From positions 1-64,000 of the forward strand of contig JAJEAA010000007.1 in assembly GCA_022824365.1 (NCBI GenBank): a stretch of 64,000 nt of DNA. The letters are read 5' to 3'. The notes under the pieces were generated by a model. That model saw only the letters and a program-made list of their open reading frames with translations. It was not told the DNA's origin and did not search any database. Of this stretch, positions 46,916 through 56,162 are shown piece after piece (positions within the stretch are counted from its first letter, which is position 1; every line of letters begins with the position of its first letter). The stretch is from Anaerolineae bacterium (lineage in GTDB: Bacteria; Chloroflexota; Anaerolineae; Aggregatilineales; Phototrophicaceae). The position numbers and the translations under genes were made by a program.

Positions 46916-47000
46916 GGAGAGGACAGGATTCGAACCTGCGGTACGGAAGACCGTACAATGGTTTTCAAGACCATCGCCTTAAACCACTCGGCCACCTCTC
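46916..47000 (-). tRNA. tRNA-Ser (UGA anticodon)
   Basis: An 85-nt class II tRNA on the minus strand. Acceptor stem GGAGAGG/CCTCTCC, anticodon stem-loop TGGTCTTGAAAACCA giving UGA, a long variable arm and T-loop GGTTCGAATCC. No encoded CCA. An open frame that runs through this gene (46909-47343, minus) is spurious. Confidence 0.96.
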
Positions 47001-47085
47001 CAACGTTTAGCCGTGACGTGGCGACGGTCATGCTAGCATAGGGACAAGTTCCTGTCAACTTTGCGTTGCGCGGGGCCCGCGCCGG

Positions 47086-47114
47086 TTGAGTCCCGCTGCC
47101 TCCTCGACTATACT
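47086..47114 (+). promoter_or_regulatory. Promoter of the CPBP protease
   Basis: TTGAGT (47086-47091), 17 bp, TATACT (47109-47114). It places the start of transcription about 23 bases before the ATG at 47144, which supports that start. Confidence 0.5.
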
Positions 47115-47143
47115 GCAGCGGCAAAGGCGAGAAAGTAAAGGCG

Positions 47144-48010
47144 ATGACGCTGGAAATTGCTGGCTTGGCCGGCACCTGCTTCGTGGCGATTGCAACGAAT
47201 CTCGAGCAACGGCGTCGCGACGAGTTGAGCTCCTCAGCTCTGTCAAGGATGCCTCGCTCAAGTGTTAATCGAATTTGGCATCTTCTTGGCGCGCTTTGCC
47301 GCCGTCTTGATCCGCAGAATCGCGCGAAATTCGAGCCGAGCAACCTGGTTCACCGCGCAGCCGCGCTACTGATACTCATGTATAGCGCGCTGGTCTTTGC
47401 GCAAGCGACGCGGGGCAGCGCCGCGAGCGGAATCGACTTTTCCGCCGCTGACTCGCTGGCGTGGACTCTGCGGCTCTCGGCGAGTTTCATCGTTTATTTG
47501 GGACTAGCCCTGTTAGGTGTGGGCTGGCTGACCCGTCGGAGCCTGCCCGCTGCCTTCAAGCGGCTGAACCTTACTGCTCCCAATCGACGCGATTGGCTGG
47601 CGGCATCGGCGCTCGCGATTGCTCTATTTACGCTGGCGCAAGCGGGGGTGGCGCTTTGGGCAAGTTCGGTATCACCGGCTGTTTTCGATATGCAGACCCT
47701 GGCTGCCCGCCAGATATTCGAGGCGCTCAACGAATTCTTGCCGGCCGGCATTTTGCTGGCGCTGGCATCCGCCCTGGGCGAGGAGATACTTGTCCGCGGC
47801 GCGCTGCAGCCGGTCTTCGGCATCGTCGTCTCGTCACTCTTTTTTGTGCTGCTGCATTCGCAGTACATGTTCACTCCGGCAGCCCTGATCCTGTTCCTGG
47901 TTTCGCTGGGCTTCGGCTGGCTGAGGCGTCGCCGGGGCGTCAGCGCCTCAATCATTTGCCATGCGGCTTACAACATGCTGCCCTTTTTGGTTCATCGTCT
48001 GGCAGCATAG
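47144..48010 (+). CDS. CPBP family intramembrane metalloprotease
   Basis: A 288-residue membrane protein with an intact CPBP (Rce1/Abi-like) active site: E213-E214 and R218 in LGEEILVRGALQ, H238 in FVLLHSQYM, and H273/N277 in ICHAAYNML. It cleaves proteins in the membrane; bacterial members have roles in bacteriocin immunity, signalling or protein maturation. The first 70 residues are polar and basic, an unusual cytoplasmic leader. The promoter position supports this long form. It lies 28 bp before rlmN on the same strand. Confidence 0.9.
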   Translation: MTLEIAGLAGTCFVAIATNLEQRRRDELSSSALSRMPRSSVNRIWHLLGALCRRLDPQNRAKFEPSNLVHRAAALLILMYSALVFAQATRGSAASGIDFSAADSLAWTLRLSASFIVYLGLALLGVGWLTRRSLPAAFKRLNLTAPNRRDWLAASALAIALFTLAQAGVALWASSVSPAVFDMQTLAARQIFEALNEFLPAGILLALASALGEEILVRGALQPVFGIVVSSLFFVLLHSQYMFTPAALILFLVSLGFGWLRRRRGVSASIICHAAYNMLPFLVHRLAA

Positions 48011-48037
48011 AGTCCTAATCGCAGAGAGCTTGGGCTG

Positions 48038-49081
48038 ATGAGAAACATTTACGAATTGAGCTTCGATGACTTGATTGAGCTCGTCAGCGAACTGGGCGAA
48101 AAGCGCTTCCGCGCGCGGCAAATCTGGGACTGGATCTACGACAAGCGGGTGGCCGGGTTTGACGCGATGAGAAACTTGCCGCAGTCAACTATCAAGAGAC
48201 TCAGCGAGGCAGCCAGCTTGGGCAGCCTTGAGCTGGCCGCGCGGCAGGTCAGCCGCGATGGCACGGAGAAGCGCCTTTACCGCCTCCAAGATGGACAGTT
48301 GATCGAGTCGGTCTTGATGCCTTACGACGACAAACGGAAGACCGCCTGCATCTCGTCCCAGGCCGGCTGCGCGATGGGATGTGTCTTCTGCGCGACCGGG
48401 CAGATGGGCTTCGGGCGGCAGCTCGGCGCGGCTGAGATATTCGAGCAAGTGATGATATTCGCGCGAGATTTGGCGGCCCGCGGCGAGCGGCTGAGCAATG
48501 TGGTCTTCATGGGCATGGGCGAACCTTTTCACAATTACGACGAGTCGCTCGAAGCTATCCGCTGGCTGATGGATCGGCTGGGCATCGGCGCTCGTCACAT
48601 CACTGTCAGCACAGTTGGATTAGCCCCGCAGATCCGCCGCTTCGCCGATGAGAGCTTGCAGGTCAATTTGGCCGTTAGCTTGCACAAGTCGGACGATGCC
48701 GAGCGCAGCGCATTGATGCCGGTCAATCGGCGCTGGAATATCGACGAGCTCATGGCTGCCTGCCGCTACTATGTCAAGCGGACGAATCGGCGGATCACAT
48801 TCGAGTGGGCGGCGATCGCGGACGAAAACGATACAGAGGAGGAAGCGCGGCGCCTGGGGCAGTTGCTCGCCGGCTTGCTCTGTCACGTCAATATCATCCC
48901 GCTAAATCCCATTGGCGGTTACGCCGGCGCGCCAGCCCCAGCGGCGAATCTTGACCGCTTCATTGCGATCTTGCGGCAATATGGCGTCGGCGCAACCGTG
49001 CGCGTCCGCCGCGGGATTGACATCGACGCCGGCTGCGGCCAGCTGAAAACAGCGGTGCTGAGCCGGGATGAGATTGCCTGA
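48038..49081 (+). CDS. rlmN: Dual-specificity 23S rRNA/tRNA adenine-C2 methyltransferase
   Basis: A 347-residue radical-SAM enzyme. It has the CxxxCxxC cluster motif in CAMGCVFCATG near residue 112, GMGEPFHNYDES, and the C-terminal catalytic Cys region VRRGIDIDAGCGQL. The N-terminal helical domain (GEKRFRARQIWDWIY) binds RNA. RlmN adds a methyl to C2 of A2503 in 23S rRNA and A37 of some tRNAs. The shorter Cfr paralogues usually differ in the N-terminus; this fits RlmN. It begins a plus-strand run leading to rpe, fakA, degV and recG. Confidence 0.96.
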   Translation: MRNIYELSFDDLIELVSELGEKRFRARQIWDWIYDKRVAGFDAMRNLPQSTIKRLSEAASLGSLELAARQVSRDGTEKRLYRLQDGQLIESVLMPYDDKRKTACISSQAGCAMGCVFCATGQMGFGRQLGAAEIFEQVMIFARDLAARGERLSNVVFMGMGEPFHNYDESLEAIRWLMDRLGIGARHITVSTVGLAPQIRRFADESLQVNLAVSLHKSDDAERSALMPVNRRWNIDELMAACRYYVKRTNRRITFEWAAIADENDTEEEARRLGQLLAGLLCHVNIIPLNPIGGYAGAPAPAANLDRFIAILRQYGVGATVRVRRGIDIDAGCGQLKTAVLSRDEIA

Positions 49082-49196
49082 TCGCTCCCACTGCAGATTC
49101 GTTCCCGCGCTTGCGGGACGGTGGCGATGTGTTGCAGTCGGGCTCGTAAAGCAGTAAGATCATAATTGCGGACGACGCAGACCATTGAGCGGCAAT

Positions 49197-49874
49197 ATGC
49201 GCAATTCAAGGATAAAGATCGCGCCATCAATATTGGCGGCTGATTTCCGCCGTCTTGGCGAGCAAGTCTCAGAAGCTCAAGCCGGCGGCGCGGATCTAAT
49301 CCACATAGATGTCATGGACGGGCGCTTTGTGCCCAACATCACGATGGGTCCGCTGGTGGTGGAGGCAGTGGCCAAGGTGGCTGCGATTCCGCTGGATGTG
49401 CATCTGATGATCGTGGAACCGGAACGCTTCTTCAGACGTTTCGCCGATAGCGGCGCCGATATCATCACCGTGCATGTGGAAGCCTGCCAGCATTTGCACC
49501 GCGTCCTCAGGCAGATCAGCGAGGTCGGCTGCCGCGCGGGCGTCGCGCTGAATCCACATACATCCCCGTCAGCCATCGCTGAAATTCTGGACATGATCCA
49601 AGTCATCAATGTCATGACGGTCAATCCCGGCTTCGGCGGTCAACGCTTCATCGCCAGCACGTTGGCGAAGATACGGCGCCTGCGCAATTTGACGGATGCG
49701 CTCTCCACAGAAGTAGATATCGAAGTCGACGGCGGCATAAACCCGGCGACAATTGGCGACGCCTTCGAGGCCGGCGCAAACGTAGCGATTGCCGGCACTT
49801 GCGTTTTCGAGCACGAGCGGGGCATCGCGGCCGGCATAAACGAATTGCGCGCTGCCCTCCCCGCTTCATGTTGA
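49197..49874 (+). CDS. rpe: Ribulose-phosphate 3-epimerase
   Basis: A 225-residue TIM-barrel enzyme. It has KIAPSILAADFRRLGEQV, HIDVMDGRFVPNITMGP (metal and substrate side chains), VHLMIVEPERFF, MTVNPGFGGQRF and EVDGGINPATI. It interconverts ribulose 5-phosphate and xylulose 5-phosphate in the pentose phosphate pathway. The ATG at 49197 is preferred to an in-frame TTG at 49185. Its stop overlaps the fakA ATG by 7 bp, so rpe, fakA, degV, degV and recG read as one operon, a gene order common in Gram-positive type bacteria. Confidence 0.96.
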   Translation: MRNSRIKIAPSILAADFRRLGEQVSEAQAGGADLIHIDVMDGRFVPNITMGPLVVEAVAKVAAIPLDVHLMIVEPERFFRRFADSGADIITVHVEACQHLHRVLRQISEVGCRAGVALNPHTSPSAIAEILDMIQVINVMTVNPGFGGQRFIASTLAKIRRLRNLTDALSTEVDIEVDGGINPATIGDAFEAGANVAIAGTCVFEHERGIAAGINELRAALPASC

Positions 49875-51502
49875 CTAATCCGATGACGAATACCAGCATT
49901 GATGGCAGAGTGCTCAAGGCAATGTTTGGCGCCGGCGTCGAACACGTGTCGAACAATGTCGCTCTGATCAACGAGCTTAATGTCTTTCCCGTGCCCGACG
50001 GCGACACGGGAATCAATCTCTACCACACATTGCAGCGGGCTTGGCAAGAGATCACGAGCATGGATGAAGACGCGACAGGCGTCGTGGCGGAGCGATTTGC
50101 TTATGGCGCTTTGATGGGAGCGCGCGGCAATAGCGGGACAATCATGTCGCAGTTGCTTACCGGCTTCGCCGATGGCCTTGGGCAGGCGCCCCTGCTAACC
50201 GCCCCTCTGTTCATCGATGCTTGTCGCTCGGCGGTGGCCCGCGCTTACGCCGCCGTTTCGCATCCCGTCGAAGGCACGATACTGACGGTGGCGAGAGAAT
50301 CGCTTGAAGCGCTATCGGCAGATGCGTCGCTCGCTGAAAACCTCGCCTCTCTCGTTGACGCCGCGGGGACATCGCTGAACAACACGCCGAATCTACTGCC
50401 GCTATTAAAAGAAGCCGGAGTCGTCGATGCCGGCGGCATGGGATTGCTCTGTTTTCTGCAAGGCATTCAGCAGAAGCAGCGCCAAGACGAGACACAAATT
50501 CAGGTACCCGCCATCAGCCATCTTGAGCGGCCGGCTCCGCTGTCTTCGTCCGTCGAGGCATACGGCTACGATATTCAATTTCTGATGCTGGGCGAGTTGC
50601 TGGATGTCGCTGCCGTCCTTCAAGAAATGGAGCAGCTGGGCTGGTCGGTGATCGTAGTCGGCAACCCATCGGCTGTCAAAGTTCATCTTCACGCCGATAA
50701 TCCCGCCCCAGCGCTGGACTACGCCGTGAGGAGCGGGGCGGCTTTGACAGACGTGGTGATCGAGAATATGCAGCTCCAGGCGCGGGACTTTGCCATGCGC
50801 CGGGGGCAGCAGGCGCTTGATGCGGGCGCGCCGGAGGTTTCGGTCATTGCGGTGGCGGATGGCGCTGGCATGCAAGCCATCTTTCGGGATTTGAATTGCG
50901 CTTCGATCATTGCGGGCGGCGCGGGCAAGAATCCATCAACAGAAGACTTCCTGGGCGCAATTGAGCGGAATCCGGCGCCGAACGTCATTATCCTGCCCAA
51001 CCACAAAGATGTCGTGCAGGCGGCTGAGCAAGCGGCCAGTTTGCAAACAGCCAAACGAGCGCGCATTGTGCCAACTACAAGCATGCCCCAAGGCATAAGC
51101 GCGATGGTCGCGTTTGGAGACGCGACTGATAAGAACATCGAATACGATGCGATAGTTGCGGCGATGGAAGCAGCCTGCGCCGCAGTCAATACGATCGGGA
51201 TCACGCGAGCCACTCGCGAAGCCCGAATCAACGGCCTGGACATTCATCAGCGAGACTTCCTTGCTATAATAGATGGGGTTATAGGGGCGGCTGCGACAGA
51301 CATAGAAAGCGCGCTGAGCAAGGCTCTCGCGTTCATTGACATTGAAGATAAAGAACTTGCGACGCTGTATTGCGGCGCCGGATTCGCAATCTCGACCGCA
51401 AATGATCTCATTGAGAGTTTATTATTGACCATTAAGGGAATAGAATTTGAAGCAGTACACGGTGGCCAGTCTTTGTATCCGCTCTTGGTAAGCATCGAAT
51501 AA
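49868..51502 (+). CDS. fakA: Fatty acid kinase FakA (DhaL-like kinase plus DegV-like C-domain)
   Basis: A 544-residue protein. The N-terminal DAK2/DhaL kinase domain (about 1-205) has the Mg-ATP Asp residues D44, D46 in PVPDGDTGIN and GARGNSGTIMSQ. The C-terminal FakA-type domain (about 230-544) includes FLMLGELLDVAAVLQEM and IILPNHKDVVQAAEQAA. FakA phosphorylates fatty acids held by DegV/FakB proteins, feeding exogenous fatty acids into phospholipid synthesis. The two DegV genes directly downstream (1-bp and 11-bp overlaps) complete the set. No ribosome site is seen; coupling to rpe is likely. Confidence 0.93.
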   Translation: MLTNPMTNTSIDGRVLKAMFGAGVEHVSNNVALINELNVFPVPDGDTGINLYHTLQRAWQEITSMDEDATGVVAERFAYGALMGARGNSGTIMSQLLTGFADGLGQAPLLTAPLFIDACRSAVARAYAAVSHPVEGTILTVARESLEALSADASLAENLASLVDAAGTSLNNTPNLLPLLKEAGVVDAGGMGLLCFLQGIQQKQRQDETQIQVPAISHLERPAPLSSSVEAYGYDIQFLMLGELLDVAAVLQEMEQLGWSVIVVGNPSAVKVHLHADNPAPALDYAVRSGAALTDVVIENMQLQARDFAMRRGQQALDAGAPEVSVIAVADGAGMQAIFRDLNCASIIAGGAGKNPSTEDFLGAIERNPAPNVIILPNHKDVVQAAEQAASLQTAKRARIVPTTSMPQGISAMVAFGDATDKNIEYDAIVAAMEAACAAVNTIGITRATREARINGLDIHQRDFLAIIDGVIGAAATDIESALSKALAFIDIEDKELATLYCGAGFAISTANDLIESLLLTIKGIEFEAVHGGQSLYPLLVSIE

Positions 51503-52377
51503 TGTCGAGAATCCAGATCGTAACTGATAGTGGCGCGCGCTTTTCCAATCCACGGTTGGTGCGGCATTTCCCCGTGACCATTATCCCCAACACTATCGAG
51601 ATTGCCGGGAAACGTTACCAGGAAGACATCGACCTGAATACGGAAGAAGCCTTCCGGTTGATGTCGCGGTTGGATGCTCCGCCAAAGATCATACCGCCAT
51701 CGGAAAACGATTATGCCGAGCTCTTCGCGCGCCTCTCCCACTTCGCCGATGCCGTGATCTCCATCCATCCCTCGCGCGAGCTTTCAGAGAGTTGGCAGAA
51801 CGGCCGCCTGGCGGCGCAGCAGATAAACGGCAACTGTGAGATCGCCGTGGTGGATTCGCAGAGCCTCTGCGCCGGTCAAGGCATGCTCATCCGGGTGGCG
51901 GCGCGCGCGGCGCAGGAAAAAGAGACGGCTGAGGATATCATTCAGACCGTGCGCCAAGCCGTCAACAGAATCTATTCGGTGTATTGCATTGAGGATTTGA
52001 ACTTCCTGCGCGCCAATGGTCTTATCAAAGCATCGCACGCGATATTAAGCCAGCGCCTTGAGATCAAACCTTTTGTCAGTCTCGAGGACGGCCAGATCAT
52101 CGTCATCGAAAAAGTACTCACGCGCAGCGAGGCCATCGAGCGGCTGGTCGAATTCCTGGTGGAATTCACCGAACTGGAGGACGCTGTCATATTACAGGAT
52201 AGAAAACATATCAGCGAGGAAACGCGGATTATGCAAGATCGCCTGGCTATGGAATTCCCGGGCCAGCATTTTCCCTTCACAATGTATAGCGCGACGATGG
52301 CTACTTATCTCGGCATCGCCGCTACCGGTGTTGCCGTCCTCGAGAAAGAGGGCGACATTTTGGACGATGACTTCTAG
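51502..52377 (+). CDS. DegV family fatty-acid-binding protein (FakB-like, 1)
   Basis: A 291-residue DegV protein. It starts RIQIVTDSGARF, has the lipid-carboxylate region IIPPSENDYAELF (in place of the usual TSQPS) and the HPSRELSESWQNG helix, then VEDLNFLRANGLIKASHAILSQRLEIKPFVSL (the last of these is family-typical). DegV proteins bind a single fatty acid that FakA phosphorylates. The ATG overlaps the fakA stop by one base (TAATG). The substituted TSQPS motif suggests a different ligand preference from the second copy. Confidence 0.9.
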   Translation: MSRIQIVTDSGARFSNPRLVRHFPVTIIPNTIEIAGKRYQEDIDLNTEEAFRLMSRLDAPPKIIPPSENDYAELFARLSHFADAVISIHPSRELSESWQNGRLAAQQINGNCEIAVVDSQSLCAGQGMLIRVAARAAQEKETAEDIIQTVRQAVNRIYSVYCIEDLNFLRANGLIKASHAILSQRLEIKPFVSLEDGQIIVIEKVLTRSEAIERLVEFLVEFTELEDAVILQDRKHISEETRIMQDRLAMEFPGQHFPFTMYSATMATYLGIAATGVAVLEKEGDILDDDF

Positions 52378-53224
52378 ATCAATTCGGATCGCCGCGGACA
52401 GCGTCTGTGACTTGCCGGCGGAGTTAAGGGACGCGCTTGGGGTCCACATAATCCCGACCTATGTCAATATCGGCGGAGAGAGTATCGCCGATGACGGCCG
52501 GCAATTGGACCGCGCCCGCTTCTATCGCGAACTGCCCAAAATGGAATCCCAGCCGACTACCGCCGCCCCTTCCCCGGGCGATGCCGCTTCCTTTTATCGC
52601 GAAATACTTGCAGCGGGCGTCGACGAGATCATCTCGATTCATGTGACCGAAACTCTGAGCGCAACGCTTAACGCGATGCGCCTCGGCGCGGAGGCGGTCG
52701 ACAGCGACCGAATCACGCTGGTGGATAGTCGTCAACTGACATTTGGGATGGGCATGCAGGTCTGGGTGGCGGCCGAACTGGCTAAAGCGGGCGCTGACCG
52801 CGATTCAATCCTGGCCGCGATCGAACAGGTGTGCCGCCACAGCAAAGTATACGCCATCATCGATTCGATGGAATATCTGCGCCGCAGCGGACGCGTCAAT
52901 GCGCTTGCCGCAAGCCTGGGCAGCATGCTGAGAATCAAACCGGTCATCGCCGTCGAATCGGGCGAAGTGTCATCCATCGGGCGACTGCGCACCTGGACGC
53001 GCGCCGAGCAGCGACTGCGGGACTTGGTCCACGAGCAAACGCCGCTTGACCGGCTCGCGATTCTGCATGTCGCCAATCGCCTTGGCGCGGAAAAATTCTT
53101 GAAGTCCATACAAGATATCGCGCCATCTGATACACTGGTCATCGAAACAACGCCGACAATCGGCACACATATCGGACCCGGTTCGATCGGCGTGGCGACA
53201 CTGAACCGCAACTGGAGGCAATAA
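52367..53224 (+). CDS. DegV family fatty-acid-binding protein (FakB-like, 2)
   Basis: A 285-residue DegV protein, more canonical than its neighbour: SIRIAADSVCDLPAEL, PTTAAPSPGDAASFY (TSQPS-type ligand loop), IHVTETLSATLNAM and YAIIDSMEYLRRSGRVNALAASLGSMLRIKPV. It should present a fatty acid to FakA. Its ATG overlaps the first DegV stop by 11 bp. Two FakB proteins with one FakA is the arrangement known from Staphylococcus, where each copy prefers saturated or unsaturated chains. recG follows 3 bp later. Confidence 0.92.
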   Translation: MTSRSIRIAADSVCDLPAELRDALGVHIIPTYVNIGGESIADDGRQLDRARFYRELPKMESQPTTAAPSPGDAASFYREILAAGVDEIISIHVTETLSATLNAMRLGAEAVDSDRITLVDSRQLTFGMGMQVWVAAELAKAGADRDSILAAIEQVCRHSKVYAIIDSMEYLRRSGRVNALAASLGSMLRIKPVIAVESGEVSSIGRLRTWTRAEQRLRDLVHEQTPLDRLAILHVANRLGAEKFLKSIQDIAPSDTLVIETTPTIGTHIGPGSIGVATLNRNWRQ

Positions 53225-53227
53225 TCC

Positions 53228-55912
53228 ATGCCGTCAGCTTTGGAAACGCTGATAAAGATTCTGAAACTCGAACGAGATCAAGGGGCGAAGAATACCGCTG
53301 TAGTCGGCGGCTTGAGCGCCTACTCCGAGACCTGGGAACAGCAAGCTCGTGAACAGGCTCGCCGTCCGCGCCATCAAATTCTCATCGACGAAATCGTCGA
53401 TAGCCTCGCTGAATATGACGGGATTGATACCGAAGAGGCGCGAATCGAGAGGATTAACTATCTCCTGGATCGGGTGGTGGATCGACAGAAGGCGCCGCCC
53501 AAATATCAGAATCGGCTAGGGGAATGGAAATCCAAGATGCAGACGCGGTCCGATTCGCCCCCACGTCGTAGCTCCGGTCCACCTAGGCGCGATCACGTCG
53601 ATCGGCGGCCAGCCCGTCAATCAAGAGACGGCGGCCGAAATCGATTCCACGCCTATGACAGCGCCTCTTATGATGAAGACTTCACCAGGGGACCCAGTCA
53701 AGTCCGTTTGGATATTCCGCCGATGCCAACGCTGGACCGCCCGCCGCGGCAGCCCCGCGACGAGCAGAGCCTCGACGCGCAACTGACGATTCTGGATGAT
53801 ATGGATTCGCCGACTACAGAGGTCAAAGGAATCGGCAAGGTATATGCCGAATTGTTGCAACAACTGAACCTGCTTACGATCCGCGACCTGCTTTACAGCT
53901 TGCCGCGAGATTATGTCGATTTCACGGAGCTGGTCGCGATACGAGACCTCAAGGCGGATCAAACGGCAAATGTTATCGCCACAGTCACGCACGTCAGCGC
54001 CGTTGCCGGCAACGCTGGCAGAAAAGATATTGTCGTGGAAGTGTCTGACGCGACCGCGACCATGTCGATTCGATTCTTCAGCCAGCCATTCTTGTCCGCC
54101 AAGCTGAGACGAGGCATGCAGTTGCTCCTGCGCGGGAAGGTTCGTTATTTCCGCGATATGGCGCAGATGGCGAATCCTGAATGGGAGGAGCTTGATCTGG
54201 AGAACCTGCGCAATGTCGGTATCGTGCCGGTGTATCGCATGACTCAGGGGCTGCGTCTCCGTCACTTCCGCCGGACGATGAAAGCTGTGACCGACGCTTG
54301 GGAATCGAAAATTCCCGATCCGCTTCCTCTGCCTGTGCTGGAACGCAACGACCTGGCGGACCTGGGCTGGGCGATCAAACAGGCGCACTTCCCGAAGGGC
54401 ATCGACCACATGTGTCATGCCAAGCGCCGCCTGGCCTTTGACCACCTGTTGATGCTGCAGTTGGCTCTCCTCGGCAAGCGTCGCGCCTGGCAGTCTGTTC
54501 CAGGACCGCAACTCAATGTCGATAAGGACTTTGTCAAAAAGTTCATTGAAGACGTCTTCCCGTTTGACCTGACCGGTGCCCAGATGCGCGCGGTGAGCGA
54601 CTTGCAGCAAGACCTTGCCAGTTCGCTGCCCATGAATCGGCTGCTGCAAGGCGATGTCGGGTCTGGCAAGACCGCGGTGGCGTTGATAGCGCTGGCCATC
54701 GCCTTCGCCAACGGCAAGCAGTCGGTTTTGATGGCGCCAACCGGTATCTTGGCCGAGCAACATTACCGCGCGGTCTGCGATACCTTCGCGCGGATGTCCG
54801 GCGAAAAGAAGCCGAACGTGACGTTGTTGACCAGCGCATTAAACGCCGCCGAGCGGGACTCCGCCTACCGCGGCATCGCTGACGGCGCTATCGATATCGT
54901 AGTTGGCACGCACGCTTTGATTCAGGAGAACCTGGAGTTTGAAGATCTGGCTGTGGCCGTCATAGATGAGCAACAGCGCTTTGGCGTCGAGCAACGGTCG
55001 CGCCTGCGCGGCAAAGGCGGCAATCCGCATCTGCTGGTGATGTCGGCGACGCCATTCCCGCGGACCTTGGCGCTCACGTATTTCGCTGACCTGGATCTGA
55101 CAATCATCGACGATAAGCCTGCCGGCCGTAAAGAAATCAAGACTTGGGTGATTGATCCCGCGGCTCGCGAGCGCCTCAACGGATTTGTCGTCGAGCAGCT
55201 CGAACAGGGACGACAAGCCTTCTACATACATCCGCTGGTGGAAAAGTCTGAAACTGTCGAGACCGCTGCGGCTGTAGAGGCTTATGAGCAGTTGAGCCAG
55301 GTCTTCTACCGTTTCCGTGTCTGTCTCTTGCACGGAAGGATGAATGCCGCCGAAAAGGACGAGTTAATGTCCGATTTCGCCGCCGGGAAATACGATGTCA
55401 TGGTGACGACATCGGTGGCCGAAGTCGGCGTTGATGCGCCAAACGCCAGCGTCATCGTGATTGACGGCGCCAATCGCTTCGGCTTGGCATCTTTGCATCA
55501 GTTTCGCGGGCGGGTTGGCCGGGCTGACCATCAGTCCTATTGCTTCCTGATTCCGGATAGCTCGACCGAGATCAGCATTGACCGCATCCGCGCCGTCCAA
55601 GCCGGAGACCTCAGCGCAAGCGACTTGTCCATCGCGGAGCAGCGGCTTGCCGCCCTGGAGGAAACTAATGATGGCTTCGTCCTGGCCGACCGGGACTGGC
55701 AACTGCGCGGCACGGGCGAATTGATCGGCACACGGCAGAGCGGGCGCTTCAAGCTTGACTTGCTGGACCCGGCTTTTGCCGATCTGGCAGCCACCGCGCA
55801 GCAGGAAGCGCTGACGCTCTACGAAGAAGACCCTGCCCTCAAGCAGCCCGAGCACCGGCTGCTCGCCCGGTTTGTAAGGCAGCATTATCCGGTGGCGGGT
55901 GACTTCAGCTAA
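53228..55912 (+). CDS. recG: ATP-dependent DNA helicase RecG with long N-terminal extension
   Basis: An 894-residue RecG, about 200 residues longer than E. coli RecG (693). The first 190 residues include a helical part and an Arg/Pro-rich disordered stretch (RSDSPPRRSSGPPRRD). The wedge/OB domain follows (GIGKVYAELLQQLNLLTIRDLLYSLPRDYVD), then helicase motifs: Walker A GDVGSGKTAV, TGILAEQHY, DEQQRFGVEQ (where DEQHRFG is usual), SATPFPRTLA, and RGRVGRADHQSYCF. It remodels stalled replication forks. It is the last gene of the rpe-fakA-degV-degV-recG run. Confidence 0.95.
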   Translation: MPSALETLIKILKLERDQGAKNTAVVGGLSAYSETWEQQAREQARRPRHQILIDEIVDSLAEYDGIDTEEARIERINYLLDRVVDRQKAPPKYQNRLGEWKSKMQTRSDSPPRRSSGPPRRDHVDRRPARQSRDGGRNRFHAYDSASYDEDFTRGPSQVRLDIPPMPTLDRPPRQPRDEQSLDAQLTILDDMDSPTTEVKGIGKVYAELLQQLNLLTIRDLLYSLPRDYVDFTELVAIRDLKADQTANVIATVTHVSAVAGNAGRKDIVVEVSDATATMSIRFFSQPFLSAKLRRGMQLLLRGKVRYFRDMAQMANPEWEELDLENLRNVGIVPVYRMTQGLRLRHFRRTMKAVTDAWESKIPDPLPLPVLERNDLADLGWAIKQAHFPKGIDHMCHAKRRLAFDHLLMLQLALLGKRRAWQSVPGPQLNVDKDFVKKFIEDVFPFDLTGAQMRAVSDLQQDLASSLPMNRLLQGDVGSGKTAVALIALAIAFANGKQSVLMAPTGILAEQHYRAVCDTFARMSGEKKPNVTLLTSALNAAERDSAYRGIADGAIDIVVGTHALIQENLEFEDLAVAVIDEQQRFGVEQRSRLRGKGGNPHLLVMSATPFPRTLALTYFADLDLTIIDDKPAGRKEIKTWVIDPAARERLNGFVVEQLEQGRQAFYIHPLVEKSETVETAAAVEAYEQLSQVFYRFRVCLLHGRMNAAEKDELMSDFAAGKYDVMVTTSVAEVGVDAPNASVIVIDGANRFGLASLHQFRGRVGRADHQSYCFLIPDSSTEISIDRIRAVQAGDLSASDLSIAEQRLAALEETNDGFVLADRDWQLRGTGELIGTRQSGRFKLDLLDPAFADLAATAQQEALTLYEEDPALKQPEHRLLARFVRQHYPVAGDFS

Positions 55913-56107
55913 AGCGGAGACGATACTGCCGCGAGGCGAAACCGCCGCTTTTCTCCAGCCCCAGGATGCTATTCTGGCACGAGACATACAGCAAGCCCCC
56001 AAGCAGCGTCTGGGCGCGTTTTCCCGCGAACAGACCGCCGTAAACCTACAGCAAACATGCCATTCCAACAGGCAAGCGCTTTAATTGGAAATCTGCTTGC
56101 GTATTGG

Positions 56108-56137
56108 TTGGCGCGAATTTCTGACTGCTACTACAAT
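56108..56137 (+). promoter_or_regulatory. Possible promoter of coaD
   Basis: TTGGCG (56108-56113), 18 bp, TACAAT (56132-56137), 25 bp before the coaD ATG. It is in the 250-bp gap after recG, where I see no other feature. Confidence 0.35.
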
Positions 56138-56162
56138 GCGCTGGTAGCGCGGGAGAGAAGGA

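Noticed and set aside
46909..47343. 144-codon frame on the minus strand running through a tRNA-Ser gene
   Set aside because: Its C-terminal part (EVAEWFKAMVLK) is the translated tRNA sequence, a well-known annotation artefact.
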